A stretch of 64,000 bases of DNA. Origin: Cryobacterium sp. N22 (GTDB lineage: Bacteria; Actinomycetota; Actinomycetes; Actinomycetales; Microbacteriaceae). The first letter of the stretch is position 1. The number at the start of each line of letters is the position of its first letter. Positions 15,455 through 24,610 of the stretch are shown here, in pieces. The translations under genes and the position numbers were made by a program. The notes beneath the pieces are model-generated. The model was not told the origin of the DNA, made no database searches, and saw only the letters and a program-made list of their open reading frames with translations. The DNA lies in the NCBI RefSeq assembly GCF_002929555.1, contig NZ_PJJP01000033.1, forward strand, positions 62,001-126,000, read 5' to 3'.

Positions 15455-17539
15455 TCATCCAACGGAAACGACCGTCCGTCCGGCTGCGGGCACGACGCCG
15501 TCCACCGGCAGCTCCACGAACACCGTCGTGCCGGACGGCTCGTTCGGCGAGACCCGCATGGCGCCGCGCAGCGCGGCGACCCGGTCGCGGATGTTTGCCA
15601 ACCCGCCGTAGACCCGCGACGTCGGCGAGACGTCGCCCATGCCGCAGCCGTCATCGCTGATCGAGATGAACAGGTGCCCGTTGCTCTGCGCAAGTCCGAC
15701 CGACGCATGGGTCGCGTTCGCGTGTTTCGCGGTGTTCGCGAGCGCCTCGCGCACCACGTAGTACGCGGTCGTCTCGACGTCATCGGGAAACCGCGTCTGG
15801 CGCACGGCGGAGTCAGCGTCGACCCGCAGCGGGATCGGGAACCGCGCCACCCCCGACTCGACCGCAGCGACCAAACCGTTGTCGCTCAGCACTGGCGGGT
15901 GGATACCGCTCGCGAGTTCGCGCAGGTCGGTGAGCGTTTCGCGAGCCTGCTCCTGCAGCAGCGTGAGTTCCGCGGGCGTCAGCTCGCCGCGCTCCAGCCG
16001 GTTTCGAGCGAGCCTGAGACCGGCTATCTGCGCCACAAGGGTCTGCTGGATGCCGTCGTGCAGGTCGCGCTCCAGCCGCCGCCGCTCATCGTCGTGCGCG
16101 GCGACAAGCCGCTCACGCGAGGCGGTCAGCTCGTCAAGCTGCTCGGCAAGCTGTTCGGTCAGGCTCAGGTTGGCGACGGATGCCGCCGCCTGGCTCGCGA
16201 CAGTGCGCAGCAGTGTGCGCTCGGCGTCGCTGTACTCCCGGCGGCGGCGGGGGCCGACCTCGATTCGGCCGAGCGTTTCGTCGCCGCGGATGAGATCGCA
16301 CGACTCGACGGGCTCGCCGGCGTCGGACACGTCGCCGGCGGTCCCGGTGGGCACCTCCGCCAGTCTGCCGGCGGTCGACACGAGCCGGATCCGCACCCAT
16401 GAGGCGTCGAGTCCATCGCGCACCGCCTCGGCGAGGCGGGTGAGTAGCTCGCGGGGCTCTGCCGCCTGCTCCAGCTGGGCGCCGAGCTCGCTGAGCACGC
16501 CGAACTGGCGTTCGCGGTCGCCGAACAGGGCGCGGTGCAGCCGCCGCTGCATCCAGCCGCGGGCGGGCAGCAGCACGACGGCGAGAAGTGTCGTGATCAG
16601 GATCGCCGGCACGGTCCGAAGTGGGGGCGCGAGCAGCAGAGCCGGCATCGCGACGCCGGCGGCGTAGACGACGGTGATGAGGATGTTCGACGAGCGCTCG
16701 ACGCCCGCGCCGCGGTCCCCTGGTCCGATGTCGAACGCCCCGTAACGGAGGATGCCGTGGATCGCGGCGACCGGGATCGCGATCATCGACGCGTAGACCA
16801 GGAACTCGACTCCGGGGAGGCCGGGCACAAAAGTCCACAGCGCGAAGGCCACGATCGCCGCAGCGACCGCCAGGGCCATGACTCGGGTGCGAGCCCGCGC
16901 CTCTGGTGCGCCGAAGACCGCACGGGAGACGAGCACGGCGAGGCCGAGCGCGACGGCCCCCCACGCCTGGAGGATGAGGTAGTGGACGAAGGGCGCTGCC
17001 CACTCCAGCCACGGGACGACGAAGGGGTTGGGGGTCGAATCGCCGCTGATGCCGATGAACTGTGACATCACCACGTGCGGGTTCGTGAGCAGGGTGAGCG
17101 GGCCGACGAGCACCGGAGTCCAGAGGAAGACGACCGCGATCCGCTCCCACCTACGCTCCGGCGTGCCGTTCGGGAACGTGGCGAACACGATGAGCAGCGT
17201 CGAGGTGGCCACCGCATCGGCGGTGAGGCCGACCATATTGACGATCGGGAACCACGGTGCCGCAAGGATCTCGGGATTGGTGTGCACGAAGATCTCATAC
17301 GCCGAGCCGACGAGCATCGCCGTCGACCCGAGCCCGATGAACAGGGCGATCCGCGACGCCGACACCGTGAGCAGCCACATGCCGAACACGAACAGCGGCA
17401 GAGCGCCGAGCAGCGGCCAGGCGAGGCCGTGATCGACGTCCACGTCTATGTCGATGAACCCGCGCATGACGACGATATAGGCCAGGGCTGCGACCCCGAT
17501 CGGGCCGAGCAACGCGAGGCACACCCATCTGCGAACCAC
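15455..17539 (-). CDS. Multi-span membrane sensor histidine kinase (HisKA_3, LiaS/DesK class)
   Basis: A kinase of about 694 residues. Eight or so hydrophobic segments fill residues 1-330, then a GAF-like domain (about 345-490), a coiled region, a HisKA_3 dimerisation domain with the phosphoacceptor His in ERDLHDGIQQTLVAQIAGLRLAR, and a HATPase_c domain (VVREALANTAKHANATHASV N-box, SDDGCGMGD G1 box, GGLANIRDRVAALRG). The GTG at 17539 follows GGGAGGA. The open frame continues to 18388 only as antisense of neighbouring genes. The membrane-rich sensor with no large extracellular domain suggests sensing within the membrane. It heads an operon with its regulator, a Ddn-like gene and tmsA-tmsB. Confidence 0.9.
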   Translation of the reverse strand: MVRRWVCLALLGPIGVAALAYIVVMRGFIDIDVDVDHGLAWPLLGALPLFVFGMWLLTVSASRIALFIGLGSTAMLVGSAYEIFVHTNPEILAAPWFPIVNMVGLTADAVATSTLLIVFATFPNGTPERRWERIAVVFLWTPVLVGPLTLLTNPHVVMSQFIGISGDSTPNPFVVPWLEWAAPFVHYLILQAWGAVALGLAVLVSRAVFGAPEARARTRVMALAVAAAIVAFALWTFVPGLPGVEFLVYASMIAIPVAAIHGILRYGAFDIGPGDRGAGVERSSNILITVVYAAGVAMPALLLAPPLRTVPAILITTLLAVVLLPARGWMQRRLHRALFGDRERQFGVLSELGAQLEQAAEPRELLTRLAEAVRDGLDASWVRIRLVSTAGRLAEVPTGTAGDVSDAGEPVESCDLIRGDETLGRIEVGPRRRREYSDAERTLLRTVASQAAASVANLSLTEQLAEQLDELTASRERLVAAHDDERRRLERDLHDGIQQTLVAQIAGLRLARNRLERGELTPAELTLLQEQARETLTDLRELASGIHPPVLSDNGLVAAVESGVARFPIPLRVDADSAVRQTRFPDDVETTAYYVVREALANTAKHANATHASVGLAQSNGHLFISISDDGCGMGDVSPTSRVYGGLANIRDRVAALRGAMRVSPNEPSGTTVFVELPVDGVVPAAGRTVVSVG

Positions 17540-17761
17540 GATTCCATCGTCCTCCCGATGGGTTGTCGGCCACAAGGAGGGCCGCCCCCACCATCCGTCG
17601 GCGGCTAGCCTCCATTCGCCGTGCCGGCGACAAGCGCGGAGCACCTCCACGCGCGGCGAGGACTGCCCCGATCCCACCGCACGCCGAACAGACGAGCGTG
17701 GAGTCAAGCGGATGCCATGAGCGAAGGCCATGAGCGACCGCACCGAACAAGGAGAGACATT

Positions 17762-18229
17762 ATGCGCAGGATCTACTCGGTCATCGCCTGGATCGTCGCT
17801 GCCGGTGTCATTGTGCAGGCTGCCGCGATCGCCTTCGGGGTCGGCGGGATGGTGCATTTCGTGCAGGAGGGCGGCGTCGTCGACAAAGCCCTGATCGAAA
17901 GTCGCCAGCTGGCCTACACCGGTGAACTCGGATTTTGGATTCATGCCATCGTCGGCGCGGGGGTGATCCCGCTCGCCGCAGTGGCACTTCTCATCGTCGC
18001 GTTCTTCGTGAGAGTCCCGCGCGCTCGACTGTGGGCTGCGATCGTGCTCGGCCTGATCGTGGCGCAGGCCACGCTCGGGTTCGCGCTCCGCGACATCCCG
18101 TACCTGGGCCTCGTCCATGGCGCGAACGCGCTCGCCGTGCTGTTCGCCGCGGTGTTCACCGCGGTGCGGGTGCGGCGGCCGTCGCGCGCGAACCGCGAGG
18201 AGGCGAAATCCAATGCCGTCGCGGCGTAG
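17762..18229 (+). CDS. Four-helix membrane protein (DUF6220-like)
   Basis: A 155-residue membrane protein with four hydrophobic segments (IYSVIAWIVAAGVIVQAAAIAFG, IHAIVGAGVIPLAAVALLIVAFF, LWAAIVLGLIVAQATLGFAL, ANALAVLFAAVFTAV) and histidines in or next to helices 1, 2 and 4 (MVHF, WIHAIVG, LVHGAN). Helix-associated histidines are reminiscent of small cytochrome-b-type proteins, but haem binding is not shown. The ATG at 17762 has an AAGGAGA site. It overlaps the multicopper oxidase start by 17 bp, so the two are translationally coupled. Confidence 0.72.
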   Translation: MRRIYSVIAWIVAAGVIVQAAAIAFGVGGMVHFVQEGGVVDKALIESRQLAYTGELGFWIHAIVGAGVIPLAAVALLIVAFFVRVPRARLWAAIVLGLIVAQATLGFALRDIPYLGLVHGANALAVLFAAVFTAVRVRRPSRANREEAKSNAVAA

Positions 18230-19730
18230 CCCCGTGCTGCGAGTGCTGGTCGGCATCGCGGTCGCGATCGCGGTCGGCGCCGGCGCCCTCGCGTGGAGCT
18301 CGACACTTCTCGGCGAGTACTCGGTCATGGACATGGGCGGCGCTGCCGTGGACGTGAGCGGCGTGCCGTCTGGGCACGCCGCGCACACCGAACACTCAGG
18401 CCGCTCGGGGCTTTCGGCCGACCCCGCCCAGCCAGGCGGCGCCGTCTCGGTGACGACGCTGACGGCTGACCCCGACCGCCCCGCCGATGTGCACGCCGAA
18501 CTCGTCGCCCGCCAACAGACCGTGGACGTGCCCGGCGGACGCTCACTCGAGGGCTACACCGTGAACGGCACCTCCCCCGGCCCCGTGATCCGCGCTCGGC
18601 AGGGCGAGCTCGTCGAGGTGGTGTTCGTCAACGAGTCGGTCGCGGCGGGCGCCACCCTGCACTGGCACGGCATCGACGTGCCGAACTCGGCCGATGGCGT
18701 GGCTGGCATCACGCAGGATGCCGTTCCGACCGGTGGCCGCTACACGTACCGGTTCGTCGCGACGGATGCCGGCACCTACTGGTACCACTCACACCAGGTG
18801 TCGCACGAGCAGGTCGAAGGCGGACTGCTCGGCGCGGTCGTTATCGACCCCGCGGAGCCATCCGCGGCCACCGACGCCGACATCGTCGCGCTCCTGCACG
18901 TCTACGGCGGTCAGCACACGCTCAACGGGCGCGTTGGTGACGAGCAGGTGGCCGCCGACCCCGGCTCGACGGTGCGCGTGCGCATCATCAACTCCGATCA
19001 GGGCACGGCCGCCGTGTGGTCCGCCGCGCCCTTCCGGGTGCTCGCGACCGACGGGCACGAGGTGAATTCGCCGAGCGACGTCGAGGGCCGGAAGCTCCTC
19101 ATTCCGGCGGGCGGACGGGCGGATGTGGCCGCGCAGGCCCCGCAGCAGGGCGCGGTGCGGCTGCAGGTCGGCGGCGCCCGCGGCATCCTCATCGGCGATC
19201 CAACCGTGACGGCACCGCCATCCGCGCAGCCGACGGAGACCCTCGACCTGCTCAGCTACGGCGACCCGGCTCCGCTCGGGATCGATGTGTCGTCACCCGC
19301 CCGCGTGTACGACTACGTGATCAGTCGCCGCTTCGGCATCATCAACGGTCGCCCCGGCAACTTCTGGACGATCAACGGCAAGCTGTTCCCCGACGTGCCG
19401 ATGTTCCACGTGAGCGAGGGCGACGTCGTCGTCATGAAGATCGTCAATGATTCCAATGACGTGCATCCCATGCACCTGCACGGCCACCACGTCGTCGTGC
19501 TCTCTCGTGACGGTGTCGCCGCCTCCGGCAGCCCCTGGTGGGTCGACTCGCTTGAGGTGCATCCCCACGAGTCGTACGAGATCGCCTTCGTCGCCGACAA
19601 CCCCGGCATCTGGGCCGACCACTGCCACACGCTCCTCCACGCCGTTGACGGCCTGATCGCCCATGTCATGTACGACGGCGTCACGACACCATTCACCATC
19701 AACGGCGATGCGGGCAACCGGCCGGAGTGA
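18213..19730 (+). CDS. Multicopper oxidase (laccase/copper-resistance type)
   Basis: A 505-residue exported oxidase with an N-terminal membrane anchor (VLRVLVGIAVAIAVGAGALAW). A Met/His-rich stretch follows (VMDMGG, SGHAAHTEHSG). All four copper motifs are present: HWHGIDVPNSADG, WYHSHQ, HPMHLHGHH and HCHTLLHAVDGLIAHV. In the last motif the type 1 axial position holds Leu (HCH-TLL-H-AVDG-L) rather than Met, a change linked to higher redox potential in laccases. Substrate could be Cu(I), Fe(II), Mn(II) or phenolics. It overlaps the upstream membrane-protein gene and has GAGGAGG before the ATG at 18213. Confidence 0.92.
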   Translation: MPSRRSPVLRVLVGIAVAIAVGAGALAWSSTLLGEYSVMDMGGAAVDVSGVPSGHAAHTEHSGRSGLSADPAQPGGAVSVTTLTADPDRPADVHAELVARQQTVDVPGGRSLEGYTVNGTSPGPVIRARQGELVEVVFVNESVAAGATLHWHGIDVPNSADGVAGITQDAVPTGGRYTYRFVATDAGTYWYHSHQVSHEQVEGGLLGAVVIDPAEPSAATDADIVALLHVYGGQHTLNGRVGDEQVAADPGSTVRVRIINSDQGTAAVWSAAPFRVLATDGHEVNSPSDVEGRKLLIPAGGRADVAAQAPQQGAVRLQVGGARGILIGDPTVTAPPSAQPTETLDLLSYGDPAPLGIDVSSPARVYDYVISRRFGIINGRPGNFWTINGKLFPDVPMFHVSEGDVVVMKIVNDSNDVHPMHLHGHHVVVLSRDGVAASGSPWWVDSLEVHPHESYEIAFVADNPGIWADHCHTLLHAVDGLIAHVMYDGVTTPFTINGDAGNRPE

Positions 19731-19841
19731 CGGCGCTGGTGTCGGCGCGTTCTCGCAGACTCGTGTCATGGCCACCCGATCGGCGCGCGGGTGGCATCCG
19801 AGGCCTTGTAGCGTCAGCCGGGTGCGCAGATACTGAATCCC

Positions 19842-21626
19842 GTGACCGACGAACCGGGCGCCGACGACGGGCCTGTGGATGTTCCACTCGCCTCCTTCGA
19901 GAGTGTCTACAAGGGCCGCTCTCCCTTCGCGTCGGTGACAAAACCGCCGTGGACCCGCCGGTATGTGCCGTTGATCGAATCGATGAACGGGTACTCCGCC
20001 AGAAGGCTCCGGGTGGACGGGGTGGCGGGGCTCACGGTCGCCGCCCTCGCTCTGCCGTCGGCGATGGCGTACGCCGAACTGGCCGGCCTCCCCGTCACGG
20101 TCGGCCTGTACGCTCTACTCCTGCCGGTGCTGGCCTACGCGCTGCTGGGCACCGGCCTGCGGGTTGTGATCGGTCCGGAAGGTTCGGTCGCACTGCTCGT
20201 CGCCAGCGCCCTGGCCCCGCTCGCCGCGACGGGTTCGGCGGAGTACGTCACGCTGGCGGCGGCCCTGGCCATCGCCGTGGGTGGCATCTTCCTCGTGGCC
20301 CGGTTGCTGCGCCTGGGCTGGATCGCCGACTACTTCTCCCAGTCCGTGCTGGTGGGTTACATCACCGGTGTGGCGGTCCTGATGATCCTGGGCCAGCTGG
20401 AGAAACTCACCGGCCTGGCGAGCACCTACGACGGAGCCATCCAGGCGACGATCGACCTCGTCCGCCAGCTGGGCGGAGCGAACCCGGCGACTCTGGTCGT
20501 CTCCGTCGGGGCCTTTGCCATCCTCATCGTGCTCGGCCGGTTTCTCCCGCGCTGGCCGGGTGCCCTGGTGGTCGTCGTCCTGGGCATCCTGGTGTCCTGG
20601 CTGCTCGACCTGGAGGCCAGCGGCGTTTCGGTCACCGGGTCGATCCCGGCGGGACTGCCGTCGTTCGCTGTGCCTCGCATCTCCGGCCCGGACTGGTTGT
20701 CGTTGGCGCTGCCGGCCGTGGCGATCTTCCTCGTCGGATTTTCGGACTCGATCCTCACCGCTCGATCGTTCGCCGCCCGCCACGGCGAGACGATCGACGC
20801 AGATCAGGAGATGCTCGCGTTCAGCGCGGCAAACGTCGCGGCCGGCTTCAGCCAGGGTATGCCGATCGGCACCAGCGGATCCCGCACGGCGGTCAACGAC
20901 TCGATGAAGGCCACCAGCCAGGTCAGCGGCCTGGTCAGCTTCGGCGCGCTGGTCCTGATCCTCCTGTTCCTCACCGGGCCCATCCGTTACCTGCCGAGCG
21001 CGGTCCTCGGTGTGGTGATCGTATACGCGTCGCTGAAGCTCATCGATCCGGCCCAATGGCGGGAGCTGGCGCGCAGCAGCCGAATTGAGGTCGCCATCGC
21101 CGCGATCACCACCCTCGTCGTCGTCGTCGTGGGCGTGCTGCCGGCGATCGGCGTCGCGGTGTTGCTGTCGATCATCGACGTCATTCGGCGTACGGCCACT
21201 CCGGACGACGCCGTGTTGGGCTTCTCCGACGTGGATCAGCGGTACGCCGACGTGGGCACTCACCCGGATGCCGGAATCACCCCGGGGGTGGTCGTCTATC
21301 GAATCCAGGAGCGGCTCTTCTTCGCCAACGCCCACTTCTTCAAGCGTCGGCTGTGGGCGGCCGTGGACGGCGCCCCTAAGCCCGTACGCCATGTGGTCCT
21401 GGACGCCACCATGATCAGCGGCATTGACGCCAGCGCGGTCGGCGCCATCCAGGAGGTGCAGTCGGGGCTGCGCAGCCGCAACATCACGCTCGAAGTGGCC
21501 CATGCCACCGACGAACTCCGGGAGGCGTTCGCCGCGACGGGCCTGACTGAGGTCATCGGTGCCGAGCACTTCCACGGTACCGTCACCGCGGCCGTGCAGG
21601 CCTGCGCGCGAGAGAGCGGGCGCTAG
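19842..21626 (+). CDS. SulP-family anion transporter with STAS domain
   Basis: A 594-residue transporter of the SLC26/SulP family. The membrane domain (residues about 45-440) carries the signature LTVAALALPSAMAYAELAGLPVTVGLYALLLPVLAYALLGT and the later SFAARHGETIDADQEMLAFSAANVAAGFSQGMPIGTSGSRTAVND. The C-terminal STAS domain (about 470-590) contains VVLDATMISGIDASAVGAIQEVQ. Sulfate and bicarbonate are the usual substrates; no carbonic anhydrase or sulfur genes are adjacent to decide. It starts at a GTG at 19842. A strong hairpin terminator follows 14 bp after the stop. Confidence 0.93.
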   Translation: MTDEPGADDGPVDVPLASFESVYKGRSPFASVTKPPWTRRYVPLIESMNGYSARRLRVDGVAGLTVAALALPSAMAYAELAGLPVTVGLYALLLPVLAYALLGTGLRVVIGPEGSVALLVASALAPLAATGSAEYVTLAAALAIAVGGIFLVARLLRLGWIADYFSQSVLVGYITGVAVLMILGQLEKLTGLASTYDGAIQATIDLVRQLGGANPATLVVSVGAFAILIVLGRFLPRWPGALVVVVLGILVSWLLDLEASGVSVTGSIPAGLPSFAVPRISGPDWLSLALPAVAIFLVGFSDSILTARSFAARHGETIDADQEMLAFSAANVAAGFSQGMPIGTSGSRTAVNDSMKATSQVSGLVSFGALVLILLFLTGPIRYLPSAVLGVVIVYASLKLIDPAQWRELARSSRIEVAIAAITTLVVVVVGVLPAIGVAVLLSIIDVIRRTATPDDAVLGFSDVDQRYADVGTHPDAGITPGVVVYRIQERLFFANAHFFKRRLWAAVDGAPKPVRHVVLDATMISGIDASAVGAIQEVQSGLRSRNITLEVAHATDELREAFAATGLTEVIGAEHFHGTVTAAVQACARESGR

Positions 21627-21640
21627 CGCAATCCGTGCAT

Positions 21641-21682
21641 GGAAAAAGCACCTTCGTTCGTGGGAACGAAGGTGCTTTTTCC
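21641..21682. terminator. Perfect 19-bp hairpin terminator after sulP, left edge of the accessory island
   Basis: GGAAAAAGCACCTTCGTTC (21641-21659) and its exact complement (21664-21682) are separated by a 4-base loop. The A-run at the base on one side and the T-run on the other make it usable in both directions. It ends sulP and would also stop minus-strand transcripts from the island. Confidence 0.92.
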
Positions 21683-21833
21683 GTACATCAGAGCCAGTGT
21701 GAGATTTCAATCCAGTTGACGCTATTTCACGGCCAAGGCCACCTTGTTTCCGCAGGTCCACGGAAGAGTGTTCAGGCTTTTCATTCCATCCGAACTGACA
21801 CTTTGTCGCCGTACCTTGTCGGAGCGGGCGACG

Positions 21834-23021
21834 CTAAGGCTTCCGCGTGGCAATGAGATAGCACGCGTCATTGTCAATTGCCGCGCAAACGGACCCATAG
21901 CTTTTTGACCGAGCGAATGTTCGCACCTGAGCAAATTCTCCGTCCAGAAGGGGCTTGACTCCTTCCCCGGTGACGACGGCGACCCCCTCGGCTTGCTCTA
22001 TTACGAATCCCCCCACGATTGAGTGTGTTGAAAGAATTTCGCTCATTCGTATGTCCAGCGAAACCTTGTTGAAACTCTTCGAGGGCTCAGCGGTGAATCG
22101 ATCAGCTTGCTTGCGCAAGCTCACGACGTGAAGCTCTCCTCGCCGGGCCAGTAAGAGGTTGTTGTCCGAGTTGCCGAGGACTTGAAGGGAATCATTACCC
22201 TGTCGAGCACCTCCACTCGCGCTCATGACCGCCGACTCGAGGGAAGGCCCGGGCCGGATACTTCTGATTTTCCAAGAAGCGAACTGCTCACCGCCTTGCT
22301 TGTCCTGCCGGCTGTCTGCCCGCCAAAGCGTGGGGACCGCATCTCCGTCGTAGTTCAACAGGTTTCGCTTCGCAAACGAGGTCTTGTATGAACGATCCGC
22401 TTTCTTCTGGAGCGAACCCTTAGACAGTCCGGAAAGGAGGTGCGACTCTGTGGGGTTGTCGGCCCAATCCACCTCGCCGAACCACAGGCCTTCGTCAGCA
22501 GCGGACGCCGCGACTGAAGCGTAGTTAGCATTTACATCGCGAGTCTCGACCGAGAGCAATTGCTCGAGTGGAGCTACCTCGTCAACGTCCTGCGGACCAA
22601 CCCTCGATTCGAAGAGCCCCTCCGTCGATGCGAGAAACAAGCGATTTGCATAGACGCTGGACCCAAGCAAGACACCAGGGACTGGCTCTGTGCCAGACCA
22701 GCGCAGTTGGCTCGGGGAGTATTCGATCGGTCCGATCTCGATAGCTTCGCGTGCAGCCCCCTCCCAGTAGGACTGATAGCCCGAGCTGCGGAGCAGGCTA
22801 CGTTGCTGTTCCGAAGCAGTCCAGTCATTCCGAAATAGAGCATGCTCGGCGATGGTGGCGATGTGTGGGGAATGTGTCTTCACGATGTCCCGGACAATTG
22901 TTTCGACAGGCACTTTGTACAGTTCGCCATCATCATCCCAAAGATGAAGTATTCCTTTGTACAGCCAGCAGTCGGCCCAGTTGCCGGCGATTCGAACCGC
23001 AACGCCGTGCGCAATTGTCAT
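21834..23021 (-). CDS. Unrecognised protein, possible beta-propeller-like repeat protein
   Basis: A 395-residue protein I cannot assign. It is soluble, without a signal peptide, and has many short beta-prone segments with Gly/Asp turns (CWLYKGILHLWDDDGELYKV, NLLLARRGELHVVSLRKQ, GGFVIEQAEGVAVVTGEGV), as in beta-propeller or WD-like folds, but no clear repeat motif. The ATG at 23021 overlaps the stop of the upstream 142-residue gene by 4 bp, so the two form one unit. Base composition is less GC-rich than the flanking core genes. The position in a cluster with R-M and CBASS genes suggests a defence role, which is inference only. Confidence 0.7.
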   Translation of the reverse strand: MTIAHGVAVRIAGNWADCWLYKGILHLWDDDGELYKVPVETIVRDIVKTHSPHIATIAEHALFRNDWTASEQQRSLLRSSGYQSYWEGAAREAIEIGPIEYSPSQLRWSGTEPVPGVLLGSSVYANRLFLASTEGLFESRVGPQDVDEVAPLEQLLSVETRDVNANYASVAASAADEGLWFGEVDWADNPTESHLLSGLSKGSLQKKADRSYKTSFAKRNLLNYDGDAVPTLWRADSRQDKQGGEQFASWKIRSIRPGPSLESAVMSASGGARQGNDSLQVLGNSDNNLLLARRGELHVVSLRKQADRFTAEPSKSFNKVSLDIRMSEILSTHSIVGGFVIEQAEGVAVVTGEGVKPLLDGEFAQVRTFARSKSYGSVCAAIDNDACYLIATRKP

Positions 23022-23446
23022 ATCTTCTGTTCCCGGAGAATACGCCGTTGCCGTACCTTGTCGATTCGGCTTGCGGTTCGCCACGTCTTTATGATTTCTG
23101 CCGAGGGCCGGTCTCCCGCACCGGAACCCACAGGAAACCCGTGCCACGGGTCGGAGGCGTTGGCTGGCTGAGGAAATTTAGCGATCTTCTCGGCGCCGAC
23201 ACCAATAGGCACGGTGGCATTCTCGGAGATATACCAAACGACGCCACGGCTGTCCAACCACCCGTTTTCAAATGCCTCGCAAAAAGTGTGACATTCGTCT
23301 GCGGCCGACAGCGACCAACGCGATTTATGCGGCGAGGGAGCCGCGTTCGTTCGATGGTAGTGAAGGGCCATGTAGCACGTATGCCCGTCGCACGACATGA
23401 AACGTTCGTCCAGTCCGCTCTGACCTGTGCTGATACAACTCTTCAC
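23018..23446 (-). CDS. Unrecognised small protein, partner of the downstream 395-residue gene
   Basis: Up to 142 residues from a GTG at 23446; an ATG at 23398 (MSCDGHTCYMALHYHRTN) is an alternative start and there is no strong ribosome binding site for either. It is Cys/His-rich in the N-terminal half (CDGHTCYMALHYHR, ADECHTFCEAF), which could hold a metal or thiol site, and has a motif DPWHGFPVG with later KTW in the basic C-terminal tail. It overlaps the next gene by ATGA. I do not recognise the family. Confidence 0.6.
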   Translation of the reverse strand: MKSCISTGQSGLDERFMSCDGHTCYMALHYHRTNAAPSPHKSRWSLSAADECHTFCEAFENGWLDSRGVVWYISENATVPIGVGAEKIAKFPQPANASDPWHGFPVGSGAGDRPSAEIIKTWRTASRIDKVRQRRILREQKI

Positions 23447-23553
23447 GCGACCCCGCCCGCTTCGATGTTCCTAGTACCGTAAGTATGTCTGCATCCGCCC
23501 CTCATCCCACGCACTCGCGGCCGAAGATGACAGAGTGCGCCAGGGTAGGACTC

Positions 23554-23814
23554 CTACTCTCGTTTGCTCCGGCGGGCACCTGTCGACGCCAACCAGAAAA
23601 CCCACGTCAGAAAGGCGGCGCACAGCGCCCACGCGAAAAGCGGGGCTACCTCCTCTTGTGTGTCCCCCATCGTTAGCCCATAGACGACACTTGCACCGAT
23701 GAACAATGTCGCAGTCAGGCACAGTCCGGCGAGTGTTTCGAAAGTGCCCTTCACAGCCTCAATACCCCCGAGGTCTTGCTCATGCTCGTTGCTTCCAGGC
23801 AAATGACGGTCCAC
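23554..23814 (-). CDS. Small two-helix membrane protein
   Basis: An 86-residue protein with two predicted membrane helices (LAGLCLTATLFIGASVVYGLTM and PLFAWALCAAFLTWVFWLAS) and a basic tail (GARRSKRE). It has an acidic soluble N-terminus. It sits between the two-gene unit and the TnsA-like gene on the same strand. Small two-helix proteins are common membrane-acting partners in defence islands, but nothing here shows that function. The size is modest, so it could be a chance frame, although the amphipathic layout and island position favour a real gene. Confidence 0.5.
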   Translation of the reverse strand: MDRHLPGSNEHEQDLGGIEAVKGTFETLAGLCLTATLFIGASVVYGLTMGDTQEEVAPLFAWALCAAFLTWVFWLASTGARRSKRE

Positions 23815-23832
23815 CTGTTGGGGAACGCATGA

Positions 23833-24480
23833 TCAGCGTATGACCCGGGACGTAGGAAAGATACTCCACATTCGGGTGCCATGGTGGGCGGTGGCGTCGA
23901 CTCCCAAGGAATCGGGCGAACATCGCTGATGCCTGTATGCCGCCATCCATTCGAGGTTGTGGCGGACGACTTGGTCGACGCCGATGAATATCTCATAGCG
24001 CCAGCCTGCTTTGACGCACACGTTCTTGGTCTTTTCGAATTGCAGCGCGGCTGACTCATCGATGCGTTCCTGAGGTCGGACGTCGTAAACAACTTGCGAT
24101 CCGTCGGCGTGAACCGCGAAGAAGTCCGCGTAGTGCCGCGAACCGTCGGCAAAGAAGATGCACATGGGCTGTGCCGCGATGGCACGGATTGAATGATGAT
24201 GGTCCAGCCACATCAGGGCCGTGTATTCGACCATCGACTCGTGCCAAACGAGCTTCCCGGTATCGGCGAACCAGTAGTAGCCCTCGTAGTGGCGGCGGTG
24301 CTGATATTTGACCGGCTGACGCGTCACCTGAGCAGTGTGCAGGTTAAGCAGCGTGGCGCCCTTGTCGACAAGAGCGCTTCGAGGCTGACCTGTGGAATCG
24401 GTCCAAGCGATCGTGTCCCGTTGGGATATGGAGGTGACGTTCTTGAATCCGTCTGGTCGTTTCCTGCTTTTCAGTGTCAT
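23833..24480 (-). CDS. TnsA-like PD-(D/E)XK endonuclease
   Basis: A 215-residue protein resembling the N-terminal nuclease domain of Tn7 TnsA, in the stand-alone form common in actinobacteria. The motif order is visible: Glu81/Glu85 in VWHESMVEYTALMWLD, Asp119 in RHYADFFAVHADG, and the third-motif segment VVYDVRPQE. The usual lysine of that last motif (DVKP in relatives) is Arg135 here, so activity may be changed. A conserved IAAQP precedes motif 2. No TnsB/TnsC/TniQ genes are nearby, so this is not an intact Tn7-like element. It is divergent from a small putative DNA-binding gene, with 130 bp between. Confidence 0.75.
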   Translation of the reverse strand: MTLKSRKRPDGFKNVTSISQRDTIAWTDSTGQPRSALVDKGATLLNLHTAQVTRQPVKYQHRRHYEGYYWFADTGKLVWHESMVEYTALMWLDHHHSIRAIAAQPMCIFFADGSRHYADFFAVHADGSQVVYDVRPQERIDESAALQFEKTKNVCVKAGWRYEIFIGVDQVVRHNLEWMAAYRHQRCSPDSLGVDATAHHGTRMWSIFPTSRVIR

Positions 24481-24610
24481 GCCTATCTCATGCGCGGACC
24501 ATTCCGAAATAGGCTTGATATGACCGCTGATCAGAGTCGTTCAGCCCTCTTTTGGGTCTTTTGGCCTTATCAACTGACGGAAAGACCTAAATTGGGCCAA
24601 GTTTTATCCC

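Noticed and set aside
17540..18388. Upstream extension of the histidine kinase frame
   Set aside because: The extra codons are antisense to the membrane-protein and multicopper-oxidase genes, and the GTG at 17539 has a good ribosome binding site.
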